NCBI GenBank assembly: GCA_035384965.1
Contig: DAOOJE010000053.1
Location: 1 to 14,658 of the forward strand
DNA length: 14,658 nucleotides
Direction: 5' to 3'
From: JAAYVZ01 sp035384965
GTDB taxonomy: Bacteria > Acidobacteriota > Thermoanaerobaculia > Thermoanaerobaculales > Thermoanaerobaculaceae
Of this stretch, positions 6,915 to 14,102 are shown piece by piece. The position numbers and the translations under genes were made by a program. Within the stretch, counting starts at the first letter, position 1; every line of letters begins with the position of its first letter. The notes below the pieces were generated by a model that saw nothing but the letters and a program-made list of their open reading frames with translations, was not told the origin of the DNA and searched no databases.

Positions 6915-7625
6915 ATGGTCAAGGTCACGAGCTTGCTGGAAAAGATGGGTCTGGTCTACGGGCGGCAGGAGCGACCCGAGGTGTCGGCAGCCGGCGAGGA
7001 ACCCGCCATGGGACCGCCGGCGGTTCGCGACGCGGGGGCCGGGGCGCCCCCTCAGGCCGCCCCACCCGAACCCGACGTGAAGCTGGACGAGTCGGCGCTT
7101 GGGCAGGCGCCGGCCAGCGACGACTGGACGCTCGAGCAGATCTACGCCAGCGCCGGAGTCCAGCCGCCGGCGCACGGCTTCACCGTCTACCGCCTCATCG
7201 AAATGCTCGAAGGGGAGGAGTTTCGCGACCTCGACGGGCCGACGCGCGCCCGGGTGATTGCCGGTGTCCTCAAGCGCCTGCCGGCCGGCGCCGTGGAGGT
7301 GGAGGATATCGTGCGCGACGCCGCCGCCCGAGACCGCGCGCTCGACGCGTTCGAGCGCTTCCTGTCCGAGCGCGTGGTGCGCCTCGAGCGCGAAACCGCG
7401 GAAAAGAACGCGGCGCTGCAGCAACAAATCGACGAGCTGACGATCGCCAACACGCAGCTCATGGAAGCCAACCGCGCGGCGGTGGCCCAGGAAAGGGCCA
7501 GGCTCGATCGGTGGCGGGCGCGCAAGCGGGAGGAGGAGGAGCGCCTGTTTGCCGCCGTCGCTCCCTTCGTCGAGCGCAATCCGGTCACCCGCGACGAACC
7601 GCCCGGCCCGGGGTCCCCGAAGTAG
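6915..7625 (+). CDS. Unknown protein with disordered N-terminus and C-terminal coiled coil
   Basis: I do not recognise this 236-residue protein. It starts with a short amphipathic segment (VTSLLEKMGLVYG, residues 4-16), followed by a Pro/Ala/Gly-rich, probably disordered stretch (about 20-68). A helical folded part follows (about 70-140; WTLEQIYASAG, then FTVYRLIEMLEGEEFRDLD). A long charged coiled coil (about 145-212) comes next, and a Pro-rich tail ends the protein. There is no signal peptide or membrane segment, so it is probably cytoplasmic. The layout suggests a scaffold or oligomerising protein, but no activity can be assigned. It reads in the same direction as the thiolase after 137 bp and appears to have its own promoter. 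It converges with the beta-helix gene, 63 bp away. Base composition and codon use resemble its neighbours, so there is no sign of recent transfer. Confidence 0.8.
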   Translation: MVKVTSLLEKMGLVYGRQERPEVSAAGEEPAMGPPAVRDAGAGAPPQAAPPEPDVKLDESALGQAPASDDWTLEQIYASAGVQPPAHGFTVYRLIEMLEGEEFRDLDGPTRARVIAGVLKRLPAGAVEVEDIVRDAAARDRALDAFERFLSERVVRLERETAEKNAALQQQIDELTIANTQLMEANRAAVAQERARLDRWRARKREEEERLFAAVAPFVERNPVTRDEPPGPGSPK

Positions 7626-7688
7626 CATGCCCCGGCGCGGCGTATTGCTTCGAGGCACCGGGGGCGCGGGCGGTTGCCGAGCGACGGG

Positions 7689-9287
7689 TCAGCGGGTGCC
7701 GGGGTGCTCGCCGAGACCGGGGTGGCCGGGGTTGTCGGCGCGTTTCAGGAGTCTCCGGGGAACCCTGCGGGTCGTTCCAGGTTGAAGCTCGTGTGCCCCG
7801 ATGTCGACGACGGCCGCGCCGTCGCCATCGCCGTCGGCGACGCGTGCGTTACCGCGCCGATCGGTCGGCATGTCGACGACCGTGGTGTTGCCGGCATCGA
7901 CGGCCGGAGAATGGGGGAGAAGGCTGCCGTCCGCGTGCAGTTCGGGACTCGAGGTCAGGCTGTGGGCGTCGGCCGAGGCGTGGGTCTGCCACTGCGCGAA
8001 GGTGCCTGCCAGGAGCAGCGAGTCGGGGCGCCGGTCGGTGAAGGTGCAGGTGTCGGCGTGGAAGAAAAGGTTGTGGTCCATGCTCGGCATGCCGCTCAGC
8101 GCCGAGAGCCCGTCGAGGTCCTGGCTGTAGCGGATGTACACGCAATCCCTCGGCATGCCGCTGGACTGAAAGACGAGGTTGTTGAAAATGCGTGGGTTGA
8201 GGGATGGCGGCCGGCCGGCGCCGGGCTCCCAGTCCTGGTACGAGATGCCGAAGTAGATGGGGGCATGGGCCGTCAGTCCTGTGTCGATGAGGGTGTTGTT
8301 CAGCACCAGCGCGTCCCTGGCGGCGTAGAGGCCGATGCCCGCGTAGGCCGTGTGGCGGACGAGGTTGTTGCGCACGATGCCGCGTACGCTCTCGTAGTAG
8401 TCGGGATTGGCCGTCAGGTCGAAGTACTCGGGGCTGGTGTCGAAACCGACCAGGATGCCGGCTGCACCCGTGCGTTCGATGCAATTGCGCTCGACGACGA
8501 CGTCGGTGGCGCCGCCCTTGAAGTAGATGCCGGTCGTGGCGGTGTCGTGAATGTAGCTGTCCTGCACCACCATGCGGTCGCCGTTGACGTTGTCGATGCC
8601 CTCGGCGTTGGAGCCGTCCCGCACGCCGCTGTTGTAGATCTCGACGCGGCGGAGCGTGACATCGTCGCATCCCGGCGTGATCTTCACCGCGTCGCGGCCG
8701 GTGTCGTGGATGACCACGTCCTCGATCAGGATGCGCGAGGCGCCTGTGCGGTCGTCGGGATCGCCCCAGTCCCAGCGGGTCTCGAGCTTGATCCCGTAGT
8801 AGTAGCCGCCGATGATCTCGAGGTTTCTCACGTGTGCCCCGTCGCTATCGACGTCCAGGCGCACACACGCGGAGACGCTCTCGACGTCGGTGGGGCACTC
8901 CAGCACGGCATGCTCGCCGTCCTCTCCGCGCAGGGTGAGGCCTGGAAGCTGGATCCGAACCTGCTCGCGGTAGCGGTTGTCGGCCACGGACGGCGCCCCG
9001 CGCAGGACGATTTCGTCCCCTGCGAGGGCCGAGGACAGTGCGCCCGCCACGGTCCTGAAGGGACGGCCTCGGCTGCCGTCACCGGTGGTGTCGCTGCCTT
9101 CGGTCGAGACGTACAGCGTTCGACCTGCAGCGGCAACGGTGGCGGACGGCGCGGAGTCCACACGGCCGGACGTGGCGGCCGGTGCTCCCGCCTTGCCGGC
9201 AGCGTGACAGAGCGGCAGCCACGCCAGCACGAGAGGCGCGACGAAGAAGGTTTTGGCGGCAATCACCCGAGGTTCGACTCTGGCCAT
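7689..9287 (-). CDS. Secreted right-handed parallel beta-helix repeat protein
   Basis: The protein has 532 residues. The N-terminus is a Sec signal peptide (basic MARVEPR, hydrophobic FFVAPLVLAWLPL, likely cleavage near CHA-AG, about 29). After a Ala/Ser linker, the segment RTLYVSTEGSDTTGDGS (about 56-72) and PFRTVAGAL is the usual opening of DUF1565/NosD-like beta-helix proteins. The body has repeated short strands with Asn turns and 'IxxNNLV' type coils, e.g. GIVRNNLVRHT, DALVLNNTLID and NPRIFNNLVF. It ends with SPAVDAGN and DIGAHE (495-500), characteristic of the choice-of-anchor Q C-terminal region, and then a basic 30-residue tail. Such proteins bind or cleave polysaccharides outside the cell; no lyase catalytic residues can be identified, so the activity is open. 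The ATG at 9287 follows AGGAAGAG; the frame is open further upstream but this is antisense to nothing conserved and overlaps the protease gene. Confidence 0.85.
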   Translation of the reverse strand: MARVEPRVIAAKTFFVAPLVLAWLPLCHAAGKAGAPAATSGRVDSAPSATVAAAGRTLYVSTEGSDTTGDGSRGRPFRTVAGALSSALAGDEIVLRGAPSVADNRYREQVRIQLPGLTLRGEDGEHAVLECPTDVESVSACVRLDVDSDGAHVRNLEIIGGYYYGIKLETRWDWGDPDDRTGASRILIEDVVIHDTGRDAVKITPGCDDVTLRRVEIYNSGVRDGSNAEGIDNVNGDRMVVQDSYIHDTATTGIYFKGGATDVVVERNCIERTGAAGILVGFDTSPEYFDLTANPDYYESVRGIVRNNLVRHTAYAGIGLYAARDALVLNNTLIDTGLTAHAPIYFGISYQDWEPGAGRPPSLNPRIFNNLVFQSSGMPRDCVYIRYSQDLDGLSALSGMPSMDHNLFFHADTCTFTDRRPDSLLLAGTFAQWQTHASADAHSLTSSPELHADGSLLPHSPAVDAGNTTVVDMPTDRRGNARVADGDGDGAAVVDIGAHELQPGTTRRVPRRLLKRADNPGHPGLGEHPGTR

Positions 9288-9302
9288 CGTCTCTTCCTGC
9301 CT

Positions 9303-9322
9303 GTGCGAGCGATCTCTCGCAC
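9303..9322 (-). promoter_or_regulatory. Stem-loop at the 5' end of the beta-helix mRNA
   Basis: The inverted repeat GTGCGAG / CTCGCAC (9303-9309 with 9316-9322) has 7 perfect pairs and a 6-nt loop. On the minus strand it lies between the predicted transcription start (about 9321) and the SD of the beta-helix gene (about 9291-9298). The mRNA would begin with this hairpin. It could stabilise the message, mask the ribosome site or, as DNA, be an operator over the start point. Confidence 0.4.
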
Positions 9323-9327
9323 GAGCG

Positions 9328-9356
9328 AAGGTAGCGCCGGCCAGAGGTGCGGTCAA
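9328..9356 (-). promoter_or_regulatory. Candidate promoter of the beta-helix gene
   Basis: On the minus strand TTGACC (reverse complement of 9351-9356, 5/6 to TTGACA) lies 17 bp before TACCTT (9328-9333, 3/6 to TATAAT). The predicted start is about 35 nt upstream of the ATG. It fits fully in the 80-bp gap after the protease gene, so the beta-helix gene may be expressed separately although it follows in the same direction. Confidence 0.45.
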
Positions 9357-9367
9357 GCTGCGAGGGC

Positions 9368-12300
9368 CTACCTGCTGCGGTCGGGGTAGGGGGCCCTGGT
9401 CGGCCTCGCCGGCGGGTGCTTGGCGAGCTCGGCCATGACGAGCTCCACGGCCTTTTCGAGCTGCGGGTCGCCGCCCTTCGCCATGAGGCCGGGGTCGTCG
9501 ACGACCTCGACGTCGGGCTCCACGCCGTGGCCCTCGATGATCCACTGGCCGTCGGTCGAGTAGATGCCGAACGTCGGGACCGTGACGCTGCCGCCGTCGA
9601 TGAGCCCTGGCGCGCCGGAGATGCCGATGAGGCCGCCCCACGTGCGCATGCCGACGAGCGGGCCGAGCCCGGCCTGCTTGAAGTAGAAGGGGAAACAGTC
9701 GCCGCCAGAGCCGCTCCAGCCGTTGATGAGCATCGCCTTGGGGCCGCTGTGCGCCACCGGCGGCCACTGCCAGTCACGGCCGTCCCGCACGCCCCAGAAG
9801 TTGTAGAGCGGGCGGTTGAGTAGCTCGACGAAACGGTCGGGGATCTGGCCGCCGGAGTTGAAACGCTCGTCGATGATCAGGCCTTCCTTGGTGAACTGTC
9901 CGCGGAACTGGCGGACCAGCTCGGTCTGACCCTCGATGCCGGTGTCGGGCACGTAAATGTAGCCGATGCGGCCTCCTGACAGCCGCTCCACGCGCTGGCG
10001 GTTGGCTTCGATCCATGCGAGGTTGCGCAGGCGGTACTCGTCCTCGAGCGTCTGCACGAGGACCTCGCGGGCGCCCTCGAACGAGGGCTTCGAGTTGACG
10101 GTGAGCAGCACGGTTTTGCCCGCCAGTCCGGCGAACGCCGCGTAGGGGTCGCGCGCGGGGTCGAGCGGCCTGCGGTTGACGGCCAGCAGGTAGTCGCCTT
10201 CCTTGACTTCGACGCCGGGCTCGGCGAGCGGCGAGCGGCCGTCCACCTCGTAGGGCGCGGCGCGCAGGATGCGGGCGATGCGGTAGGCGCCGTTCTCGAG
10301 CGCGAAGTCGACGCCGAGCAGGCCGACGCCGGCCTCGAGGGGCTGCTCGGTGTCGCCGCCCCCACGGTAGGCGTGCGAGGCGTTGAGCTCGCCGATGAGT
10401 TCGCCGATGACGAAATTGACGTCCCAGCGGGTGACGCAGTCGTCGAGCAGCTTCCCGTACCGCTCGCGCATCGCGTTCCAGTCGACCCCGTGGAGCTTGG
10501 GGTCGTAGAAGTAGTCTCGCTCGAGGCGCCAGGCGTCGGCGAAAATCTGCCGCCACTCGGCCCGCGCGTCGACCGTCATGAGAAGTTCTCCGGTCGGGAG
10601 TTTCTTTTCGAGCTTCTGGTCAGGCTTGAGGTCGATCACCGCCCAGTCTTTCTTCAGGCGCACCAGCGCCTTCGTGCCGTCGGCGGTGAGCTCGAAGTGG
10701 TCGACGTCGGCGAGGACGGTCTTCTCCTCGCGTTCCTCGAGGTCGAAGTAGACAAGGGGACGGGCCTCGTCGCCGCTGCCGGTGCGCGGCATGCGTCGGT
10801 ACAGGACCTTCCCGGACACGGCCGCCAGGGTGTCGTAGTTGCCGGGTTTGGGAGGCAGCACGACGAGGCGCTCCTCGAGCCCGGCAAGGTCGATCTCGAC
10901 GGGTCTGGGTGGCTCGGAGCCACTGCTGTCGGTGTCCTTCTTCCCTGCCTTGGCGTTCTTGCCCCTGGCGTCGGCCCTGTCGTCCTTCTTGTCGTCCTTT
11001 TTCTCGCCGCTCTCGACGTCGTTGCGGGGGGCGAGCGGGGAGGGGACATCCCGGCGCAGGGAGATCGCCGCGACTTGCGTGGTGTTGGCGTAAATGAAGG
11101 AGTTGTCGAGGTCCGAGTAGCTCGGCGTGAAGCTGCGATTGGTGAGCACGTACAAGTACTTGCCGCCGGGGTCGAAGACCGGGGCGCCGGTCCAGTAGAA
11201 GTCCGATGTGACTTGCGTGGTCGTGCCGCTTTTCGTGTCGTGGAGGAACACCGCGGCGTTACGGTTCTCGACCTCCTTGCCGTACGCCAGCCAGCGCGAG
11301 TCGGCGGACCAGCTCGGCGCGAACTTCTGGAGGTCCTCCTCGAACCACCACAGCCCCTTGTCGACGACGGTCACCTTGCCGGTGTCGATCTCGCACAGGT
11401 TGATGCGCATGGCCTGGTCGACGAAGACCACCCGCCGGGAGTCCGGGGACCAGAACGGACGGTAGCGGAACCCCGGGCCGAGCGTGGTGACCTTGCGGGG
11501 CTTCCCGGTGCCGTCCGCGGGGCGCACGTACAGCTCGTACTCGCCGGACTCGTCGGAGAAATACGCGACCGACTTGCCGTCCGGAGACCAGGACGGGTAA
11601 CGCTCGGCGCTCCCCGAGGTGCGGGTCATGTCGAAGACGACTCCCTTTTCGGCCGGCACGGAAAACAGCTCGCCGCGGGCCTCGAAAACGGCTCGCTTGC
11701 CGGAGGGCGAGACGGCGGCGTTCCGGATGAGTCTGGCGGCGTTCACCTCGCGGGGCTTGAGGGTGGCTCTGTCCGTGACGACCTCGACCCGCACCTCGGT
11801 GAGTGTTTCGGTCCCGAGTTCCAGCCGCCACAGGCGGCCTCCGGCCTCGAGCACGATGTCGGCCGGGCCGATCGACGGGAAGCGGACATCGTACTCGGTG
11901 AAGCGGGTCACCTGCCGCGTCGTCTGCGTCAGCAGGTCGAACGCCCAGATGTTGTTGCGCTTGTGTTCGTCGCGGTCGGAAAGGAAGTAAATCGTGGAGC
12001 CATGCCACATCGGGTGGCCGTCGTTGGCGGGCGAGTTCGTCATGTTGCGGGCGTTGCCGGTCTTGAAGTCGAAGAGCCAGAGTTCGGGTGCCCAGCCGCC
12101 GCGGTAGCGTTTCCAGGTGCGGAAGTCGCGGCTCTGCGGCATGTAGGCGAGAAACCCCCCGTCCGGGGAGATGGCGCCGAACTCGCCGTACGGCACCGGC
12201 AGCCTGGTCGGCAGGCCGCCCGTGCTGCTGACCTTGAAGAGCTGGTTGAAACGGTCCTTGCCGGCCTCGCGCGGCGAGGCGAAGAGGATCGACGCGCCGT

Positions 12301-12652
12301 CCGGGTACCAGGCGAGCATGCGGTCGGGGTCGGGGTGGTGCGTGATTCGCGTCGGCACGCCGCCGCTTGCGGGCACGACGTAGACATCGAGGTTGCCGTC
12401 GTAGTTAGCGCTGAAGGCGAGCTGCGTCCCGTCGGGGGAAAAGCGCGGAAACGACTCCTCCCCGGGCGGCGTCGACAGCCGGTGGGCGATGCCGCCCTCC
12501 TTGGGGACCAGCCAGATGTCGCCGGCGTACACGAAGGCGATCTGTGTGGCCGAGACGGCCGGGCAGCGCAGCAGCCGGGCGTCGATCGCAGCGGTGGCCG
12601 CCGAGGCCGCCAGCGCGGTGCACAGGGCGAAGACGAGAGTCAGCTTTCGCAT
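9368..12652 (-). CDS. Secreted tricorn protease homologue (S41 family)
   Basis: A 1094-residue peptidase matching the tricorn plan (archaeal tricorn 1071 aa). A Sec signal peptide (MRKLTLVFALCTALAASAATA, cleavage about 22) marks it as exported, unlike the cytosolic archaeal enzyme. Residues 25-300 and about 315-690 are beta-propellers with TolB/WD40-like repeats (FSPDGTQLAFS, WSPDGKSVAYFS, WSPDSRRVVFV). A PDZ domain covers about 774-865 and the C-terminal part is the S41 protease core. The tetrad can be placed: Ser759-His760 (NASHAY), nucleophile Ser982 (GSGGD) and Glu1040 (IEGHGVEPD). These match archaeal Ser745-His746, Ser965 and Glu1023. A Lys/Asp-rich, low-complexity insertion (about 544-584) interrupts the second propeller. 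Family members trim peptides of about 6-12 residues made by larger proteases. GGAG precedes the ATG at 12652; the frame is open further upstream but there it runs antisense-free through the rarD region in a different frame. Confidence 0.93.
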   Translation of the reverse strand: MRKLTLVFALCTALAASAATAAIDARLLRCPAVSATQIAFVYAGDIWLVPKEGGIAHRLSTPPGEESFPRFSPDGTQLAFSANYDGNLDVYVVPASGGVPTRITHHPDPDRMLAWYPDGASILFASPREAGKDRFNQLFKVSSTGGLPTRLPVPYGEFGAISPDGGFLAYMPQSRDFRTWKRYRGGWAPELWLFDFKTGNARNMTNSPANDGHPMWHGSTIYFLSDRDEHKRNNIWAFDLLTQTTRQVTRFTEYDVRFPSIGPADIVLEAGGRLWRLELGTETLTEVRVEVVTDRATLKPREVNAARLIRNAAVSPSGKRAVFEARGELFSVPAEKGVVFDMTRTSGSAERYPSWSPDGKSVAYFSDESGEYELYVRPADGTGKPRKVTTLGPGFRYRPFWSPDSRRVVFVDQAMRINLCEIDTGKVTVVDKGLWWFEEDLQKFAPSWSADSRWLAYGKEVENRNAAVFLHDTKSGTTTQVTSDFYWTGAPVFDPGGKYLYVLTNRSFTPSYSDLDNSFIYANTTQVAAISLRRDVPSPLAPRNDVESGEKKDDKKDDRADARGKNAKAGKKDTDSSGSEPPRPVEIDLAGLEERLVVLPPKPGNYDTLAAVSGKVLYRRMPRTGSGDEARPLVYFDLEEREEKTVLADVDHFELTADGTKALVRLKKDWAVIDLKPDQKLEKKLPTGELLMTVDARAEWRQIFADAWRLERDYFYDPKLHGVDWNAMRERYGKLLDDCVTRWDVNFVIGELIGELNASHAYRGGGDTEQPLEAGVGLLGVDFALENGAYRIARILRAAPYEVDGRSPLAEPGVEVKEGDYLLAVNRRPLDPARDPYAAFAGLAGKTVLLTVNSKPSFEGAREVLVQTLEDEYRLRNLAWIEANRQRVERLSGGRIGYIYVPDTGIEGQTELVRQFRGQFTKEGLIIDERFNSGGQIPDRFVELLNRPLYNFWGVRDGRDWQWPPVAHSGPKAMLINGWSGSGGDCFPFYFKQAGLGPLVGMRTWGGLIGISGAPGLIDGGSVTVPTFGIYSTDGQWIIEGHGVEPDVEVVDDPGLMAKGGDPQLEKAVELVMAELAKHPPARPTRAPYPDRSR

Positions 12653-12765
12653 GGGATCTCCAACTCCTCCGCGTGAGCATACGTAGAATCGGGACGAGTT
12701 GTTCCGACGCGGCCCGGCGCGCGGGCCGCGCTGCCACCGGCCGCCACCCCCGGGCGGGACCCGGC
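12653..12765 (-). promoter_or_regulatory. Gap between rarD and the tricorn gene, hairpin and weak promoter signals
   Basis: An 8-bp perfect inverted repeat, CGCGGCCC / GGGCCGCG (12708-12715 with 12723-12730, 7-nt loop), follows rarD on the minus strand but lacks a T-run. Nearer the protease start lies an A/T-richer patch (minus strand TTCTACGTATGCT, about 12676-12690) that may contain its -10 box; I cannot pair it with a good -35. Confidence 0.3.
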
Positions 12766-13677
12766 CTATGTCGTCTCCAGCTCGATCGGTGGAAGCGCCC
12801 GCCACCGTCGCCGCAGGTCCCAGGTGAGCAGCGCCAGGCCAGCCCAAATGCAGGCGAAGGTCGCGGCGTGGGAGGCGGTGAACGGCTCGCGGTAGAGCAG
12901 GACGGCGAGGAGGAACTGGCAGCTCGGCGAGATGTACTGGAACAGGCCGACCGTCGAGAGTGGCAGCCGCCTGGCGCCTTCGGTGAACAGCACGAGCGGC
13001 ACGGCGGTCACGGGGCCGGCCAGCAGGAGCAAGAGGGTCGCGAACGGGCCGGCGTGGCCGAAGGCGCCGGCCCCGGTGTGCTCCCGGGCGAGCAAGAAAG
13101 CGGCAGCGAGCGGCGCCAGCAAGCTCGTCTCGACGAAGAGGCCGACGACGGCATCGGCCGCCACGGTCTTCCGTGCCAGGCCGTACAGCGCGAAGCTCGT
13201 GGCGAGGCCGAGAGCGATCCAGGGAAACCGGCCGTAGCCCAGCGTGAGAACGGCGACTCCGACCGCGGCCAGCGCCACCGCGGTCGCTTGCAGGCGGTTG
13301 GGGCGTTCCCGGAGCACGGCCACGCCGAGCAGCACGTTGACGAGGGGGTTGATGAAGTACCCGAGGCTGGACTCCATGACGTGGTCGTGGGTCACGGCCC
13401 AGATGTACAGGAGCCAGTTGCCGCCGATGAGCGCCGCCGTGCCGGCCAGGACGGCCAGTGTGCAAAGAGAGCGAACGGCGGCGCGAACCACGCCCCAGCG
13501 ACCACGGAGGGTGATCCAGGTCGCGACCGAGAGCATCCCCCAGAACGTGCGGTGCGCCACCACCTCGAGCGCCGGCACGGCAGCGAGAGGCTTCCAGTAG
13601 AGCGGGAAGAGCCCCCACATGAGGAACGCTGCCACGGCGTACGCGGCGCCGGTCCGCTGGACGGAGGGTTCGTTCAC
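12766..13677 (-). CDS. rarD: RarD/EamA-family transporter
   Basis: This is an inner-membrane protein of the drug/metabolite transporter superfamily, with about ten hydrophobic helices in 303 residues (E. coli RarD 296). RarD-type features are the opening GAAYAVAAFLMWGLFPLYWK, HRTFWGML after the first helix hairpin, and ESSLGYFINPLVNVLLGV in the middle. The second half (LFQYISPSCQFLLAVLLYREPF) repeats the fold, as EamA proteins are internal duplications. The substrate is unknown; RarD is annotated for chloramphenicol sensitivity but its natural cargo is not established. The start is GTG at 13677 and no SD precedes it: the eight bases upstream are C-rich. A TATCAT box lies just before them, so the message may be leaderless. 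It points in the same direction as the tricorn gene 113 bp downstream. Confidence 0.92.
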   Translation of the reverse strand: MNEPSVQRTGAAYAVAAFLMWGLFPLYWKPLAAVPALEVVAHRTFWGMLSVATWITLRGRWGVVRAAVRSLCTLAVLAGTAALIGGNWLLYIWAVTHDHVMESSLGYFINPLVNVLLGVAVLRERPNRLQATAVALAAVGVAVLTLGYGRFPWIALGLATSFALYGLARKTVAADAVVGLFVETSLLAPLAAAFLLAREHTGAGAFGHAGPFATLLLLLAGPVTAVPLVLFTEGARRLPLSTVGLFQYISPSCQFLLAVLLYREPFTASHAATFACIWAGLALLTWDLRRRWRALPPIELETT

Positions 13678-13685
13678 GGGTGGGG

Positions 13686-13691
13686 ATGATA
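13686..13691 (-). promoter_or_regulatory. -10 box directly before the rarD start
   Basis: On the minus strand TATCAT (5/6 to TATAAT) is followed by eight bases (CCCCACCC) and then the GTG. Transcription would begin at the start codon. I find no good -35 at 16-18 bp, so support is only from the -10 and the missing SD. Confidence 0.4.
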
Positions 13692-13751
13692 GGGCGCTGG
13701 GCGGAAGAAGGGGCTGGGGCCGGGAGGCTCGCGGGTCCAGCTCCGCCCGTG

Positions 13752-13949
13752 CTAGGACTCGTCGTCCCGGCGGGGTTGCGGGCCAGGAACGATGCCGGCG
13801 ATGTCAGGGTCCTCGCCGGGCTCCAGCGGTCCGCGCGCCTTCTTCTCGGCCCGACGCTGGGCGCGCTCGGCCGCCTTGGCCTGTTGCTTCTCCTGCCTGG
13901 CGCGCTCTCGCGCCCGCTTGGCGAACGTTGCTCCCGGGTTCTTGCTCAT
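13752..13949 (-). CDS. Small Lys/Arg-rich conserved-looking protein (65 aa)
   Basis: The protein begins MSKNPGATFAKRARERARQ, continues as a highly charged Lys/Arg/Glu/Ala helix to about residue 42, and ends in an acidic, Pro-rich tail (GEDPDIAGIVPG, then RRDDES). The ATG at 13949 is preceded by GGAGG at good spacing; an open 24-codon extension upstream lacks any SD and is rejected. From memory, short basic proteins beginning with a similar 'K-x-x-TFxKRxRE' segment are found beside RNA-binding or cold-shock genes in other phyla. The RRM gene 153 bp upstream on the same strand agrees with that. A role in RNA or ribosome binding is inference only. No signal peptide or membrane segment is visible. 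Confidence 0.75.
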   Translation of the reverse strand: MSKNPGATFAKRARERARQEKQQAKAAERAQRRAEKKARGPLEPGEDPDIAGIVPGPQPRRDDES

Positions 13950-14023
13950 GACAACCTCCAGAGGTGTCCGGCGGCCTCCCGGGGGACGGGGCCGGTCGGA
14001 CCACAGACGCGGCACGGACACGA

Positions 14024-14054
14024 CCGCACGGACCGCCTGAGGCGGCCCGTGCGG
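14024..14054 (-). terminator. Strong hairpin after the RRM gene, terminator or attenuator
   Basis: The arms 14024-14037 and 14041-14054 pair over 14 bp with one mismatch (CCGCACGG(A/G)CCGCC core) around a 3-nt loop. It starts 49 nt after the RRM stop. The bases that follow on the minus strand (TCGTGTCCGT) are only moderately T-rich, so it may end transcription incompletely and let part of the message reach the small basic-protein gene. Confidence 0.6.
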
Positions 14055-14102
14055 CCCTACGCCGAGGTGAAACGGTTCGAAAAGGCAGCTCTCGAGGCGC
14101 GC

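Noticed and set aside
7629..7664. Possible bidirectional terminator between the converging genes at 7625 and 7689
   Set aside because: Only a 6-bp stem (CCCCGG / CCGGGG) with a 22-nt loop and no T-run on either side.
7674..9389. 571-codon plus-strand open frame opposite the beta-helix gene
   Set aside because: Antisense shadow; the minus-strand product has a signal peptide and family motifs, this one has neither.
10373..12676. 767-codon plus-strand open frame opposite the tricorn gene
   Set aside because: Antisense shadow; the minus strand encodes an intact protease with all catalytic residues.
12653..13618. Upstream continuation of the tricorn frame to 13618
   Set aside because: It overlaps the rarD gene in another frame and has no signal for expression; the signal peptide and SD at 12652 mark the true start.
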